Source: an uncultured Bacteroidales bacterium | Lineage (GTDB): Bacteria > Bacteroidota > Bacteroidia > Bacteroidales > WCHB1-69 | Direction: 5' to 3' | Assembly (NCBI GenBank): GCA_905233585.1 | Contig: CAJOFD010000019.1 | Coordinates: 1-34,948, forward strand | DNA length: 34,948 nucleotides | Shown: piece after piece, positions 1-7,724 of the stretch | Layout: every line of letters starts with the position of its first letter | Numbering within the stretch: position 1 is the first letter of the stretch | Notes under the pieces: generated by a model | What the model was told of the DNA's origin: nothing | What the model saw: only the letters and a program-made list of their open reading frames with translations | Databases searched by the model: none | Position numbers and translations under genes: made by a program

Positions 1-219
1 ACAGGTAATGTATGGGAATGGTGCAGTGATTGGTATAGCAGCACCTACTATAGTGAGAGTGCAGGAGCAAGCAATCCTAAGGGACCTTCTACGGGCTCTT
101 ACCGCGTGGATCGGGGTGGCAGTTGGCACAGCAGTGCGAGGGACTGCCGTGTGGCATATCGTAGCGACTACGCTCCTGGCGATCGCCGCAACATTCTCGG
201 CTTCCGTCTCGCCCTATAG
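1..219 (+). CDS. SUMF1/formylglycine-generating-enzyme-type domain protein, C-terminal fragment
   Basis: Frame 1 is open from the window edge to a TAG stop and reads as the end of an FGE-sulfatase (SUMF1, C-type-lectin-like fold) domain. Visible hallmarks, in order, are GNVWEWCSDWY, a SYRVDRGGSW stretch, CRVAYRSDYAP and the terminal GFRLAL. The N-terminal part lies outside the window, so total length and any signal peptide cannot be judged. Family members include true formylglycine-generating enzymes that mature sulfatases, and many secreted or lipoprotein homologues of other function in Bacteroidota. One cysteine is present in the CRVAYR segment, but this is not enough to claim sulfatase activation. 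The fragment is noticeably more GC-rich than the AT-rich sequence that follows. A terminator candidate lies about 80 bases after the stop. Confidence 0.85.
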   Translation, partial: TGNVWEWCSDWYSSTYYSESAGASNPKGPSTGSYRVDRGGSWHSSARDCRVAYRSDYAPGDRRNILGFRLAL

Positions 220-260
220 TTCGGTCTTACATATAAGGAAGAACATGGATATAGACCTGC

Positions 261-278
261 TCGTTGAAAAATCAACGA
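261..278. repeat. Small perfect hairpin
   Basis: TCGTTGA and TCAACGA form a perfect 7-bp stem around an AAAA loop, 41 bases after the SUMF1-domain stop codon. It is not followed directly by a T run, so it may be a 3' mRNA stability element rather than a terminator. Confidence 0.4.
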
Positions 279-299
279 CAAATCAATATTTTCAAATGG

Positions 300-340
300 A
301 AAAGGCTTTTTAGTTCAATTGTGACGAAAGAGCTTTTTTT
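300..340 (+). terminator. Probable intrinsic terminator after the SUMF1-domain gene
   Basis: GCTTTTTAG (305-313) can pair with CGAAAGAGC (325-333), with one G-T wobble and one mismatch, around an 11-base loop. The stem can be lengthened by AAAG/TTTT pairs. A run of seven T follows the 3' arm. The position, just after the truncated upstream gene and before the next promoter, fits transcription termination. Confidence 0.55.
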
Positions 341-347
341 GTATTTG

Positions 348-368
348 ATATCCCAATTATTGGGATAT
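348..368. repeat. 9-bp perfect inverted repeat (operator or terminator candidate)
   Basis: ATATCCCAA and TTGGGATAT form a perfect inverted repeat around a TTA centre. No T run follows it, which argues against a simple terminator. It lies 111 bases upstream of the -7 box of the glycosyltransferase gene, so it could bind a dimeric regulator. No neighbouring regulator gene is visible. Confidence 0.4.
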
Positions 369-478
369 TCCATATTATTTATAGTATTATCCATTTTTTA
401 TGCTTTGATGTTGATTTGTTCTATCATTTTATAGAAAACTTTGTATGTAGAATCTAATATTTTTAGATTTTTTTATGC

Positions 479-487
479 TATCTTTGC
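479..487 (+). promoter_or_regulatory. Bacteroidota -7 promoter box for the glycosyltransferase
   Basis: TATCTTTGC matches the primary sigma factor -7 consensus TAnnTTTG exactly and lies 24 bases before the ATG at 512. No convincing -33 TTG element was found at the expected distance. Confidence 0.6.
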
Positions 488-511
488 AAAGTTTTTTAGC
501 AAACCAACAAA

Positions 512-1534
512 ATGACAAAGTTAGCGATAGTTATCTTGAATTGGAACGGCAAAAAGTTTTTGGAACAATTTCTGCCCACCCTAATAGCCCATACACCTTT
601 GTGGGCAGAGATCATTATTGCCGACAATGCGTCCACAGACGATTCTGTTGCGTTTTTGCAAAGCCACCATCCGCAATTGCGTTTGATAGAGAATGACCAA
701 AATTACGGTTTTGCAGGCGGTTACAATCAAGCCTTGGCACAAGTGCAGGCAGAATACTATTGTTTGCTCAATTCCGATATAGAGGTTACCGCCCAATGGG
801 TGGAAGGCATTGTGGATTATATGGATACACATCATGAAGTGGGTGTTTGCCAACCCAAATTATTGTCTTGGCACAATCGGCAGCAATTTGAATATGCTGG
901 TGCTGCCGGCGGTTTTATAGACAAATATGGTTATCCTTTTTGTCGGGGACGTATATTCAATGATATAGAAACAGACAACGGGCAATATGATGATATTTGT
1001 GAAATCTTTTGGGCGACAGGGGCGTGTCTGTTTGTCAGAAGAGAAATATATGCTCAGGTGGGTGGATTAGATGCTGATTTTTTCGCCCATATGGAAGAGA
1101 TAGATTTTTGCTGGCGAGTAAAAAACATAGGCTATAAAGTGATGTATTATCCCTATTCTTGCGTGTTCCATATAGGAGGGGGGACGCTACCCAAATCGTC
1201 TCCGCAAAAAACATATCTCAATTTCAGAAATGATATGCTGTTACTATATAAGAATTTACCTAAAAAACAATGGTGGAAAATTTTTGTTGTCAGGATAATT
1301 TTGGATTGGGTTGCGGCTCTTAAATTTTTGACGGGTAAAGGCGGTTGGCAGGAGTTTTATGCCGTCTTTCGTGCTCGGAGAGATTTTTATAAAATGCGTA
1401 ATAGCAGCAAACAAAAACGACAATTGCCCCTTCGTAATGTGTCAAAAATATACACTCGAAGTATAGTCTGGGCTTATTATGCAAAAAAACTCACCCGTTT
1501 TACGCAATTGCCCACTGAAAATTTTACAAAATAA
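512..1534 (+). CDS. Family 2 glycosyltransferase (rhamnosyltransferase-like)
   Basis: This is a 340-residue cytoplasmic GT-A fold enzyme predicted to transfer a sugar from a nucleotide-sugar donor to a glycan or lipid-linked acceptor. The N-terminus VILNWNGKKFLEQ, the nucleotide-binding segment ADNAST (about residues 37-42) and the acidic metal-binding motif NSDIE (about 87-91) are typical of GT2. The later blocks FWATGACLFVRRE and AHMEEIDFCWRVK are typical of the WcaE/rhamnosyltransferase branch. A hydrophobic amphipathic stretch near residues 250-275 suggests peripheral membrane attachment. The start at 512 lies 24 bases after a -7 box and has no Shine-Dalgarno sequence, as is normal for the phylum. 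It appears to be a single-gene unit. Acceptor and linkage cannot be predicted. Confidence 0.85.
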   Translation: MTKLAIVILNWNGKKFLEQFLPTLIAHTPLWAEIIIADNASTDDSVAFLQSHHPQLRLIENDQNYGFAGGYNQALAQVQAEYYCLLNSDIEVTAQWVEGIVDYMDTHHEVGVCQPKLLSWHNRQQFEYAGAAGGFIDKYGYPFCRGRIFNDIETDNGQYDDICEIFWATGACLFVRREIYAQVGGLDADFFAHMEEIDFCWRVKNIGYKVMYYPYSCVFHIGGGTLPKSSPQKTYLNFRNDMLLLYKNLPKKQWWKIFVVRIILDWVAALKFLTGKGGWQEFYAVFRARRDFYKMRNSSKQKRQLPLRNVSKIYTRSIVWAYYAKKLTRFTQLPTENFTK

Positions 1535-1656
1535 GAAAAATTCTTCCATTTTTTCCCCCCATAGAAATTCATATTCAATCTAAATATCATACAATTTATT
1601 GATATTTAGGGAATATTTTTTTTGTGAAATTTTTATTTTATTTGAAAATAAAAGTA

Positions 1657-1664
1657 TATATTTG
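1657..1664 (+). promoter_or_regulatory. Promoter -7 box for the carboxyltransferase gene
   Basis: TATATTTG fits TAnnTTTG and lies 27 bases before the ATG at 1692. Its position argues against the longer reading frame that opens at 1599, because transcription would begin inside that extension. No clear -33 element. Confidence 0.5.
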
Positions 1665-1691
1665 TATTTTTATAGGAATAATATTTGTAAA

Positions 1692-3470
1692 ATGGGTAGA
1701 GAAATTAAATTTAGTTTAGTGTACCGAGATATGTGGCAATCCTCGGGCAAATATGTACCACGTGTAGATCAATTGACCAAAATCGCTCCTGTTATTGTAG
1801 ATATGGGGTGTTTTGCAAGAATTGAGACCAATGGCGGTGCTTTTGAACAAGTCAATCTTTTGTATGGCGAAAATCCCAATAAAGCAGTACGGGAATGGGT
1901 TAAACCATTTAATAAAGCAGGTATTCAGACACACATGCTTGAACGTGCTTTGAATGGTATAAGAATGTATCCTGTTCCTGCCGATGTGCGTAGATTGATG
2001 GCAAAGGTCAAAAAAGCACAGGGTGTTGATATTATGCGTTCGTTCTGCGGTTTGAACGACCATCGCAATTTGGAATTGTCTATCAAATATGCCAAAGAAG
2101 CGGGCATGATTTCACAGGCAGCATTGAGTATCACCACTTCGCCTATCCATACGGTGGAATATTATATGTCTGTTGTGGATAAATTGGTGGAATACGGTGC
2201 CGATGAAATTTGTTTGAAAGATATGGCTGGAGTGGGGCGTCCGCAAACATTGGGCTTGTTGGTAAAATCCATCAAGACTAAATATCCGCACATCAAAGTT
2301 CAATATCACGGACATTCAGGACCGGGTTTTTCGGTGGCTTCCACCTTGGAAGTTGCCCGTGCCGGAGCCGATTATATTGATGTTGCCATGGAACCCCTTT
2401 CTTGGGGTATGGTTCACCCTGATGTAATTACCATTCGGGCTATGTTGAAAGATGCCGGTTTTACCGTTCCGGATATTAATATGTCGGCTTATATGGAGGC
2501 CCGTAGTCTTACCCAATCGTTTATGGACGATTTCTTGGGAGAATTTATAGACCCGAGAAACAAAATAATGAATTCATTGTTGGTGGGTTGCGGTTTGCCT
2601 GGCGGTATGATGGGTTCTATGATGGCCGATTTGAAAGGTATGCACGCTGCCATTAATGCTGCCCTAAGAAAACACGGTAAACCAGAAGTTTCTTTGGATA
2701 ATTTGGTTGTGCAACTATTCCAAGAAGTGGAATATGTTTGGCCAAAATTAGGCAATCCACCATTGGTAACTCCATTTAGCCAATATGTAAAAAATATTGC
2801 CTTGATGAATATTTTTGCTATGGCCAATGGCGAACCACGTTTCTCCCGTATAGACAAAGACAGTTGGAATATGATTTTAGGTAAAACGGGAAAATTGCCG
2901 GGAACATTGGCACCGGAAATTATAGAATTGGCAAAACAACAAGGTTTGGAATTCTATACAGGTGTTCCGCACGATGCCGTAAAAGACCAATTGCCTGAAT
3001 ATCGTAAAGAAATGGAAGAAAACGGTTGGGACCTTGGGCAAGACGAAGAAGAATTGTTTGAATTGGCTATGCATGACAGACAATATAGGGATTATAAATC
3101 AGGTGCAGCCAAGAAACGTTTTGAAGAAGATTTGGCGAAAATACGTGCCGATAAAGCCGCTGCTTTGGCTCCTCCAACCAAGGAAGTGCAAGTGGAAAGA
3201 CTGTTTGCCTACATTTCAGACAAATATCCCCAAGCCACTCCGGTATTGGCTCCTGTCTCCGGTACAATGCTTTGGGAAGCCGATTTTACCGATAAATCAG
3301 TTGCTCCACAGCCGGGTAAAGAGTTCAAAAAAGGCGATTTCTTCGCTTGTGTAGAAGCCTATTATGGTTTGGAAGAAGTGTGTGCTCCGATAGACGGAAA
3401 ATTGGTGGATACTTGTGTAAAACAAGGTGATAAAGTTGCCAAAGGTGATGTTATTGCTTGGATAGAATAA
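1692..3470 (+). CDS. Biotin-type carboxyltransferase, oxaloacetate decarboxylase alpha / pyruvate carboxylase B-like, lacking the biotinyl lysine
   Basis: This 592-residue protein joins an N-terminal carboxyltransferase TIM barrel to a C-terminal biotinyl/lipoyl-like domain, the layout of oxaloacetate decarboxylase alpha and pyruvate carboxylase subunit B. Barrel landmarks include YRDMWQSSG (counterpart of LRDAHQS), GGAFEQVNLLYGENP, GLNDHRNLE, the catalytic-lysine strand ICLKDMAG and the metal-binding H-G-H in QYHGHSGPG. The C-terminal domain keeps the hammerhead fold pattern (LAPVSGTM, VCAPIDGKL, VKQGDKVAKGDVIAWIE). Where the family has E-A-M-K-M, this protein has E-A-Y-Y-G, so the biotinylated lysine is replaced by tyrosine near residue 558. 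It may therefore depend on a separate carrier protein or have another role. No membrane beta/gamma subunits are adjacent. The start at 1692 was preferred over 1599 because of the promoter at 1657 and the start of family similarity. Confidence 0.8.
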   Translation: MGREIKFSLVYRDMWQSSGKYVPRVDQLTKIAPVIVDMGCFARIETNGGAFEQVNLLYGENPNKAVREWVKPFNKAGIQTHMLERALNGIRMYPVPADVRRLMAKVKKAQGVDIMRSFCGLNDHRNLELSIKYAKEAGMISQAALSITTSPIHTVEYYMSVVDKLVEYGADEICLKDMAGVGRPQTLGLLVKSIKTKYPHIKVQYHGHSGPGFSVASTLEVARAGADYIDVAMEPLSWGMVHPDVITIRAMLKDAGFTVPDINMSAYMEARSLTQSFMDDFLGEFIDPRNKIMNSLLVGCGLPGGMMGSMMADLKGMHAAINAALRKHGKPEVSLDNLVVQLFQEVEYVWPKLGNPPLVTPFSQYVKNIALMNIFAMANGEPRFSRIDKDSWNMILGKTGKLPGTLAPEIIELAKQQGLEFYTGVPHDAVKDQLPEYRKEMEENGWDLGQDEEELFELAMHDRQYRDYKSGAAKKRFEEDLAKIRADKAAALAPPTKEVQVERLFAYISDKYPQATPVLAPVSGTMLWEADFTDKSVAPQPGKEFKKGDFFACVEAYYGLEEVCAPIDGKLVDTCVKQGDKVAKGDVIAWIE

Positions 3471-3500
3471 CAAGACAAAAGAAAAATAATAAACGTAAAA

Positions 3501-3528
3501 GGTAGGCTTGAAAAAGCCTGCCTTTTTT
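3501..3528 (+). terminator. Strong intrinsic terminator after the carboxyltransferase
   Basis: GGTAGGCTT and AAGCCTGCC form a 9-bp stem with one G-T wobble around a short A-rich loop, followed directly by TTTTTT. It ends only 15 bases before the next start codon at 3543. Confidence 0.85.
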
Positions 3529-3542
3529 ATAAAATACAAAAA

Positions 3543-3941
3543 ATGAAAAATTTAGTATGTGTCTTTGTGTTTACGATATGTTTTATAGGCTTGTCGGCAC
3601 AAACAACCAAGTATAAAGGAACTATGCAATATGGTAGTTATACGCGGGAAAATGTGATAGTGGAAGTTCAAAATAATAATCCCGTTACAATCATTATGTA
3701 TAATGTGAAGTTTTCCCGTTTTATGCCTTTGACTGTAGATATGACCATCAAAGGCTTGCAAAAGACCTCCAAATCATATTCAGGTACAAATATAGTTCCC
3801 CTTATCAAGCAAACACCACATGAAAAGTATATCATAAAAACCATAAAAGCCGTTGCCGATAATGGAGCCTTGCAAATAGAGGCTGTTTTTGGTGTAGATG
3901 GAAGCAAAAAAATGATTTTTTCCGGAAAATTGATGAAATAA
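3543..3941 (+). CDS. Small secreted protein, possible calycin-like fold
   Basis: This 132-residue protein begins with a clear Sec signal peptide (MKNLVCVFVF followed by a cleavage-like GLSAQ near residue 20), so it should reach the periplasm or outside. The mature part is rich in alternating beta-strand patterns (YKGTMQYGSY, NVIVEVQNN, VTIIMYNVKF) and ends in FSGKLMK. This resembles the small calycin/lipocalin-like proteins common in Bacteroidales, but that assignment is an inference from pattern and size. No lipobox cysteine is present. The gene begins 15 bases after a strong terminator and has no obvious -7 box of its own, so it may be expressed by readthrough or from an unrecognised promoter. 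Confidence 0.65.
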   Translation: MKNLVCVFVFTICFIGLSAQTTKYKGTMQYGSYTRENVIVEVQNNNPVTIIMYNVKFSRFMPLTVDMTIKGLQKTSKSYSGTNIVPLIKQTPHEKYIIKTIKAVADNGALQIEAVFGVDGSKKMIFSGKLMK

Positions 3942-4136
3942 ACTTCAAAGAGTTTTCTATAAATGATAGGTTTAATAGGTTTGTTTTAACAAATAACAAC
4001 AGATTGATTACTTGGAAAAACAAATTGTTGCTATTGTAATATATTGAATATTAGTTTGTTTTGTGAATATGAATTTATAAGACAAACAAAGACAATATTT
4101 TTTTGCCAAAAATGCAATTTGTATTGAAAAAAATGC

Positions 4137-4145
4137 GATATTTGC
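4137..4145 (+). promoter_or_regulatory. Candidate -7 box for the rpsP operon
   Basis: GATATTTGC differs from TAnnTTTG only at the first base and lies 42 bases before the rpsP ATG, in an otherwise non-coding AT-rich gap (3942-4187). Beyond a weak TTTGTTT/AAACAAA inverted repeat, nothing else was recognised in that gap. Confidence 0.4.
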
Positions 4146-4187
4146 AAACTTATTATCAATAAATTTTAACAAATAAAAAAATAAAGT

Positions 4188-4748
4188 ATGCCAGTAAGAA
4201 TTAGATTACAAAGACGTGGCAAAAAAGGTCAACCTTTTTATCACGTAGTCGTTGCGGATGGTCGTGCACCTCGAGATGGACGTTTTATAGAAAAAATTGG
4301 CACATACAATCCGCTAACACACCCATCAACAGTTGTTTTAAATGAAGAACGTGCTTATTATTGGGTAAATTGCGGAGCGCAACCATCAGATACTGCACGT
4401 TTGTTGTTAAGACGTGAAGGTATTTATTTGAAAAAACACCTTATGGGTGGAGTTGCCAAAGGTGCTTTGACAGCAGAACAAGCCGAAGCAAAATTAGCAG
4501 CATGGAAAGAAGAAAAATCCCGTAAACTCAATGAAGAAAAGTTGCAATCCATCAATAGTCGCAAAGATGAGATGAAACAACGTCTTCTTGCAGAACAAAA
4601 AGTCAATGAGGTGAAAGCAGCCGCTTTGGCAGAAAAACGTCAAGCAGCACAAGAGGCAGCTGCAAAAGCCGCAGCCGCTGAAGAAAATCAAGCAACAGAT
4701 GAGACTGCTTCTGCTACAGAAGAAGCAACTGCCCCTGTTGAAGAGTAA
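4188..4748 (+). CDS. rpsP: 30S ribosomal protein S16 with long C-terminal tail
   Basis: The first 85 or so residues are a standard S16: [38 protein letters not shown] is the diagnostic N-terminus, here split across neighbouring segments, followed by GTYNPL and the [13 protein letters not shown] block. S16 helps assemble and stabilise the body of the 30S subunit. Most bacterial S16 proteins stop near 80-90 residues. This one runs to 186, with a lysine/glutamate- then alanine/glutamate-rich tail (about 95-186) that looks helical and then disordered and acidic. Long tails of this kind are known in Bacteroidota S16. rimM follows two bases after the stop codon, the conserved pairing of S16 with its 30S maturation factor. 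Confidence 0.97.
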   Translation: MPVRIRLQRRGKKGQPFYHVVVADGRAPRDGRFIEKIGTYNPLTHPSTVVLNEERAYYWVNCGAQPSDTARLLLRREGIYLKKHLMGGVAKGALTAEQAEAKLAAWKEEKSRKLNEEKLQSINSRKDEMKQRLLAEQKVNEVKAAALAEKRQAAQEAAAKAAAAEENQATDETASATEEATAPVEE

Positions 4749-4750
4749 TC

Positions 4751-5296
4751 ATGTTGAATATGTTTAGTGATTTTTTCTATTTGGGCAAAATAACTAAACA
4801 GTTTGGCATTAAAGGTGAGTTGGTAGTTTATCTTGATACCGATGAACCTGAAAAATATTACCAAATGCGATCGGTTTACCTTGATATAGAAGGTGAACCG
4901 ATTCCTTTTTGTGTAGAAGAAATAAAAATAAAAAACGATAATCAAATTATCGTTAAGTTTGAAGATATAAATCAAGACCAATCAAGTAGATATGTAGGCG
5001 TTGAACTATACTTGCCACTTGCTATGTTGCCGAAATTGACCGGAAATAAGTTTTATTATCATGAAGTAATTGGTTTTGAGGTTGTTGATATGTGTTTGGG
5101 CGTGCTTGGACACATTAAAGAAATTTTGGAGTATCCCCATCAAGCAATATTTAATATTGCTAATCCTAAAGGTGAAATATTGTTGCCTATTGTAGATAAA
5201 TATATAATAAATGTTGATAGAGAAACCAAATCCATACAAGTGCAGGCTCCAAAAGATTTGATAAGCCTATATATTGGGCAATCCGATAAAGCATAA
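4751..5296 (+). CDS. rimM: 16S rRNA processing protein RimM
   Basis: This 181-residue protein is a 30S maturation factor that binds S19 and helps assemble the 3' head domain. The N-terminal RimM barrel starts with YLGKITKQFGIKGELVVYLDT, here abbreviated to its hallmark G-K-I-x-x-x-x-G-x-K-G-E pattern. The C-terminal PRC barrel carries YYHEVIGFEV, a GHIKEILEYPHQ turn, and the ending LPIVDKYIINVD. The gene starts two bases after rpsP stops, so the two are almost certainly cotranscribed. In many bacteria trmD and rplS follow; here they do not, and a nucleosidase comes 81 bases later. Confidence 0.95.
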   Translation: MLNMFSDFFYLGKITKQFGIKGELVVYLDTDEPEKYYQMRSVYLDIEGEPIPFCVEEIKIKNDNQIIVKFEDINQDQSSRYVGVELYLPLAMLPKLTGNKFYYHEVIGFEVVDMCLGVLGHIKEILEYPHQAIFNIANPKGEILLPIVDKYIINVDRETKSIQVQAPKDLISLYIGQSDKA

Positions 5297-5377
5297 TTGT
5301 TTTTCAGCAATGTTCACTCGGGTATTGCATGCAAGGAAAAATTAAAATTTTATTTTTTATCCAATTGAAAAAGTTAT

Positions 5378-5959
5378 ATGAAAATAGTTTTACCTTACGC
5401 TATTGAAGAGGAAAAAATTGAAATAAAGATACCGTCAGCAGAACTTATTTATGTTGCCACAGGTATGGGCAAGGTACGGGCCGCCGTGCGGACAATGCAT
5501 GCCATTTATGAACATAAACCCGATATGGTGATAAATTTTGGTACGGCTGGTACTATTAAACATCAAGTCGGAGATGTGTGTGTATGTAATAGATTTATAG
5601 ATAGGGATTTACAAAAAGTTGTATTTGATGGAGTTATTTCTGAAATACAGTTTCCGATAGAAGAAATACTTTGTATAGATATTTTAAATGCAAATAAGTC
5701 CAAAAAGTTTACGCATATTAAAAGTATAGTTCAGGAGGGAACTTGTAATACAGGAGATAGTTTTATAACGCAAGATTCTGATATAAATGGAGATGTGATT
5801 GATATGGAGGCATACGGAGAGGCAGATGTGTGTAGTGAGATGGGGATACCATTTTATTCGGTAAAGTACATTACTGATGTGATAGGGCAAAATTCGTGGC
5901 AAGATTGGTATGCCAAACTCGCAGATGCTAGAAAAGGCTTAGCCGAATTTTTTGAATAA
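5378..5959 (+). CDS. Purine nucleosidase / nucleoside phosphorylase family protein (MTAN-like)
   Basis: This 193-residue protein belongs to the PNP/UDP phosphorylase superfamily (Rossmann-like alpha/beta fold), closest in pattern to methylthioadenosine/S-adenosylhomocysteine nucleosidases. Motifs seen: VATGMGKVRAA (about 26-36), INFGTAGTI (52-60), CNTGDSFIT (123-131), the ribose-binding DMEAYG (142-147) and the catalytic aspartate in KYITDVIG (D167). It is shorter than usual MTANs (about 230 residues), mainly at the N-terminus and in the substrate loop, so the exact nucleoside is uncertain; SAH/MTA recycling or futalosine hydrolysis are the alternatives. It follows rimM on the same strand and may share its transcript. 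The next gene, rho, has its own promoter. Confidence 0.75.
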   Translation: MKIVLPYAIEEEKIEIKIPSAELIYVATGMGKVRAAVRTMHAIYEHKPDMVINFGTAGTIKHQVGDVCVCNRFIDRDLQKVVFDGVISEIQFPIEEILCIDILNANKSKKFTHIKSIVQEGTCNTGDSFITQDSDINGDVIDMEAYGEADVCSEMGIPFYSVKYITDVIGQNSWQDWYAKLADARKGLAEFFE

Positions 5960-6018
5960 ACAAAACGTTTTTTGTACGCAAAATTTGCAAAATACGTCTT
6001 TGGTAAGAAAAATAATTG

Positions 6019-6026
6019 TATCTTTG
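6019..6026 (+). promoter_or_regulatory. Promoter -7 box for rho
   Basis: TATCTTTG matches the consensus exactly and is followed by CAATATC. It implies a leader of about 60 bases before the rho ATG. A TTG at 6000-6002 is a possible -33 element, but its 16-base spacing is shorter than usual. Confidence 0.65.
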
Positions 6027-6045
6027 CAATATCTTTCATAGTTAA

Positions 6046-6068
6046 GGCGACCATATCTTGATGTCGCC
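6046..6068 (+). promoter_or_regulatory. Hairpin in the rho 5' leader
   Basis: GGCGAC (6046-6051) and GTCGCC (6063-6068) form a perfect 6-bp GC-rich stem around an 11-base loop, in an otherwise AT-rich leader and 24 bases before the rho start codon. Rho is autoregulated in other bacteria, so a role in leader attenuation or translation control is plausible but unproven. Confidence 0.5.
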
Positions 6069-6092
6069 AAGTTTTCAGTATAATTTTTTAAT

Positions 6093-7718
6093 ATGGCTAA
6101 TAAAATTCAACTATTAGATTTAGATAAATTAAAGAAAAAATCGCTTGCAGAATTAAAAAACTTGGCAAAAAATAGAAAAATTGCCAATTTTGAAACCTTA
6201 GAAAAAGATGAACTTATTTTGAAAATAATAGATTTTCAAAATAAGATGTTAAATGCAATAAATGACTCAGTTGCACAAACTGAAATCGAAAATTTGTCTG
6301 ATACACAAGATATGGTATCAGTATCGGAAGTAGAGGAACAAGCAATGGCAGATGCGGAAACTTTATCTTATATAGAATCTGTAAAATTGCGGGCAAAAGC
6401 TGAAATACAAAGAGAACGGGAATCCAAAGAAAAATCAAATAAGAGTCCGAAAACAAATACTACACAAGAACAAGAAGAATTTGGTATCAACACATCTACC
6501 ATTGAAAATAATAATATTTCTGAAACAGAAGAAGTTGTTGGAAAAGATAAAAAAAATGCCCATGGATCAAAAGAGCAACACTCTACCAATGCTTCGTCTT
6601 TTTTAGGAAATATAGAGGCGGAGGGAGTTTTGGAAATATTGCCAGACGGATTTGGTTTGTTGCGTTCGGCAGACTATAATTATCTCAATTCTCCGGATGA
6701 TGTTTATGTTTCCCAATCGCAAATTAAATTGTTTGGCTTGAAAATAGGTGATGTTATAGAGGGGCTTGTTCGCCCGCCTAAAGATGGGGAAAAGTATTTT
6801 CCATTATTAAAAGTAAATCGCATAAATGGCAAAACTCCGGAACAAGTTAGAGACAGAATACCTTTTGATTTTTTAACTCCCTTATTTCCAGATGAAAAAA
6901 TAAATCTGATACGAAAAAATGAGAATAATATTTCACTTCGTATTATAGATTTGTTTGCTCCCATAGGTAAAGGTCAAAGAGGATTGATAGTTGCACAACC
7001 TAAAACAGGTAAAACTGTGTTATTGAAAGAGATAGCCAATGCTATTGCAGAAAATCATCCTGAAATATATTTAATTATTCTTTTGATAGATGAACGTCCG
7101 GAAGAAGTAACGGATATGGCACGCAGTGTTAAGGCTGAAGTTATCGCTTCAACTTTTGATGAACCTGCAGACCGTCATGTCAGAATTGCCAATATAGTGC
7201 TGGAAAAGGCCAAACGTATGGTAGAATGTGGACATGATGTATGTATTTTGTTGGATTCTATTACACGTTTGGCAAGAGCATACAATACCATTGCTCCCGC
7301 TTCAGGAAAAGTATTGTCGGGTGGGGTAGAAGCCAATGCATTGCAAAAACCCAAACGATTTTTCGGAGCAGCACGAAAAATTGAAAACGGAGGGTCTTTG
7401 ACCATTATCTCTACTGCATTGACAGAAACAGGTTCGAAAATGGACGAGGTAATTTTTGAAGAATTTAAGGGAACGGGAAATATGGAATTGCAATTGGACA
7501 GAAAATTGTCCAACAAAAGAATATTTCCTGCCGTAGATATAATTGCTTCAAGTACAAGACGAGATGATTTGTTGCAAGACAAAAATACCTTGCAGCGAAT
7601 GTGGATATTGAGAAATCATTTAGCCGATATGACTTCTATTGAGGCCATGGAATTTATCAAGCAAAGAATGCAGGCTACATTAAACAATCAGGAATTTTTG
7701 TTATCTATGAACGGATAA
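6093..7718 (+). CDS. rho: Transcription termination factor Rho
   Basis: This 541-residue protein is the hexameric RNA-DNA helicase that terminates transcription. Domain order: Rho_N helical domain (about 8-52), a hydrophilic insertion rich in E, S, N, T and K (about 55-170), the RNA-binding cold-shock-like domain ([16 protein letters not shown], about 177-245), then the RecA-type ATPase. In the ATPase, Walker A is AQPKTGKT (301-308), Walker B is LIILLIDE (327-334), the [11 protein letters not shown] block is near 388-398, and the R-loop [20 protein letters not shown] is near 410-429. All key residues look intact. The insertion is typical of Bacteroidota Rho and is predicted to be disordered. 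The gene has its own promoter and a hairpin-bearing leader, and it ends six bases from a convergent glycosyltransferase gene. Confidence 0.97.
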   Translation: MANKIQLLDLDKLKKKSLAELKNLAKNRKIANFETLEKDELILKIIDFQNKMLNAINDSVAQTEIENLSDTQDMVSVSEVEEQAMADAETLSYIESVKLRAKAEIQRERESKEKSNKSPKTNTTQEQEEFGINTSTIENNNISETEEVVGKDKKNAHGSKEQHSTNASSFLGNIEAEGVLEILPDGFGLLRSADYNYLNSPDDVYVSQSQIKLFGLKIGDVIEGLVRPPKDGEKYFPLLKVNRINGKTPEQVRDRIPFDFLTPLFPDEKINLIRKNENNISLRIIDLFAPIGKGQRGLIVAQPKTGKTVLLKEIANAIAENHPEIYLIILLIDERPEEVTDMARSVKAEVIASTFDEPADRHVRIANIVLEKAKRMVECGHDVCILLDSITRLARAYNTIAPASGKVLSGGVEANALQKPKRFFGAARKIENGGSLTIISTALTETGSKMDEVIFEEFKGTGNMELQLDRKLSNKRIFPAVDIIASSTRRDDLLQDKNTLQRMWILRNHLADMTSIEAMEFIKQRMQATLNNQEFLLSMNG

Positions 7719-7724
7719 CAACAG

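Noticed and set aside
8..313. 101-codon open frame at the window start
   Set aside because: It is a shadow of the SUMF1-domain reading frame 1 (1-219), which has clear family motifs; the shadow frame has an unnatural A/T/V-rich composition.
1599..1691. N-terminal extension of the carboxyltransferase frame
   Set aside because: The extension is F/I/Y/N-rich, unlike the family N-terminus, and contains the promoter box at 1657-1664.
7175..7582. 135-codon frame on the minus strand opposite rho
   Set aside because: Shadow of the conserved Rho ATPase domain; no promoter, motif or independent support.
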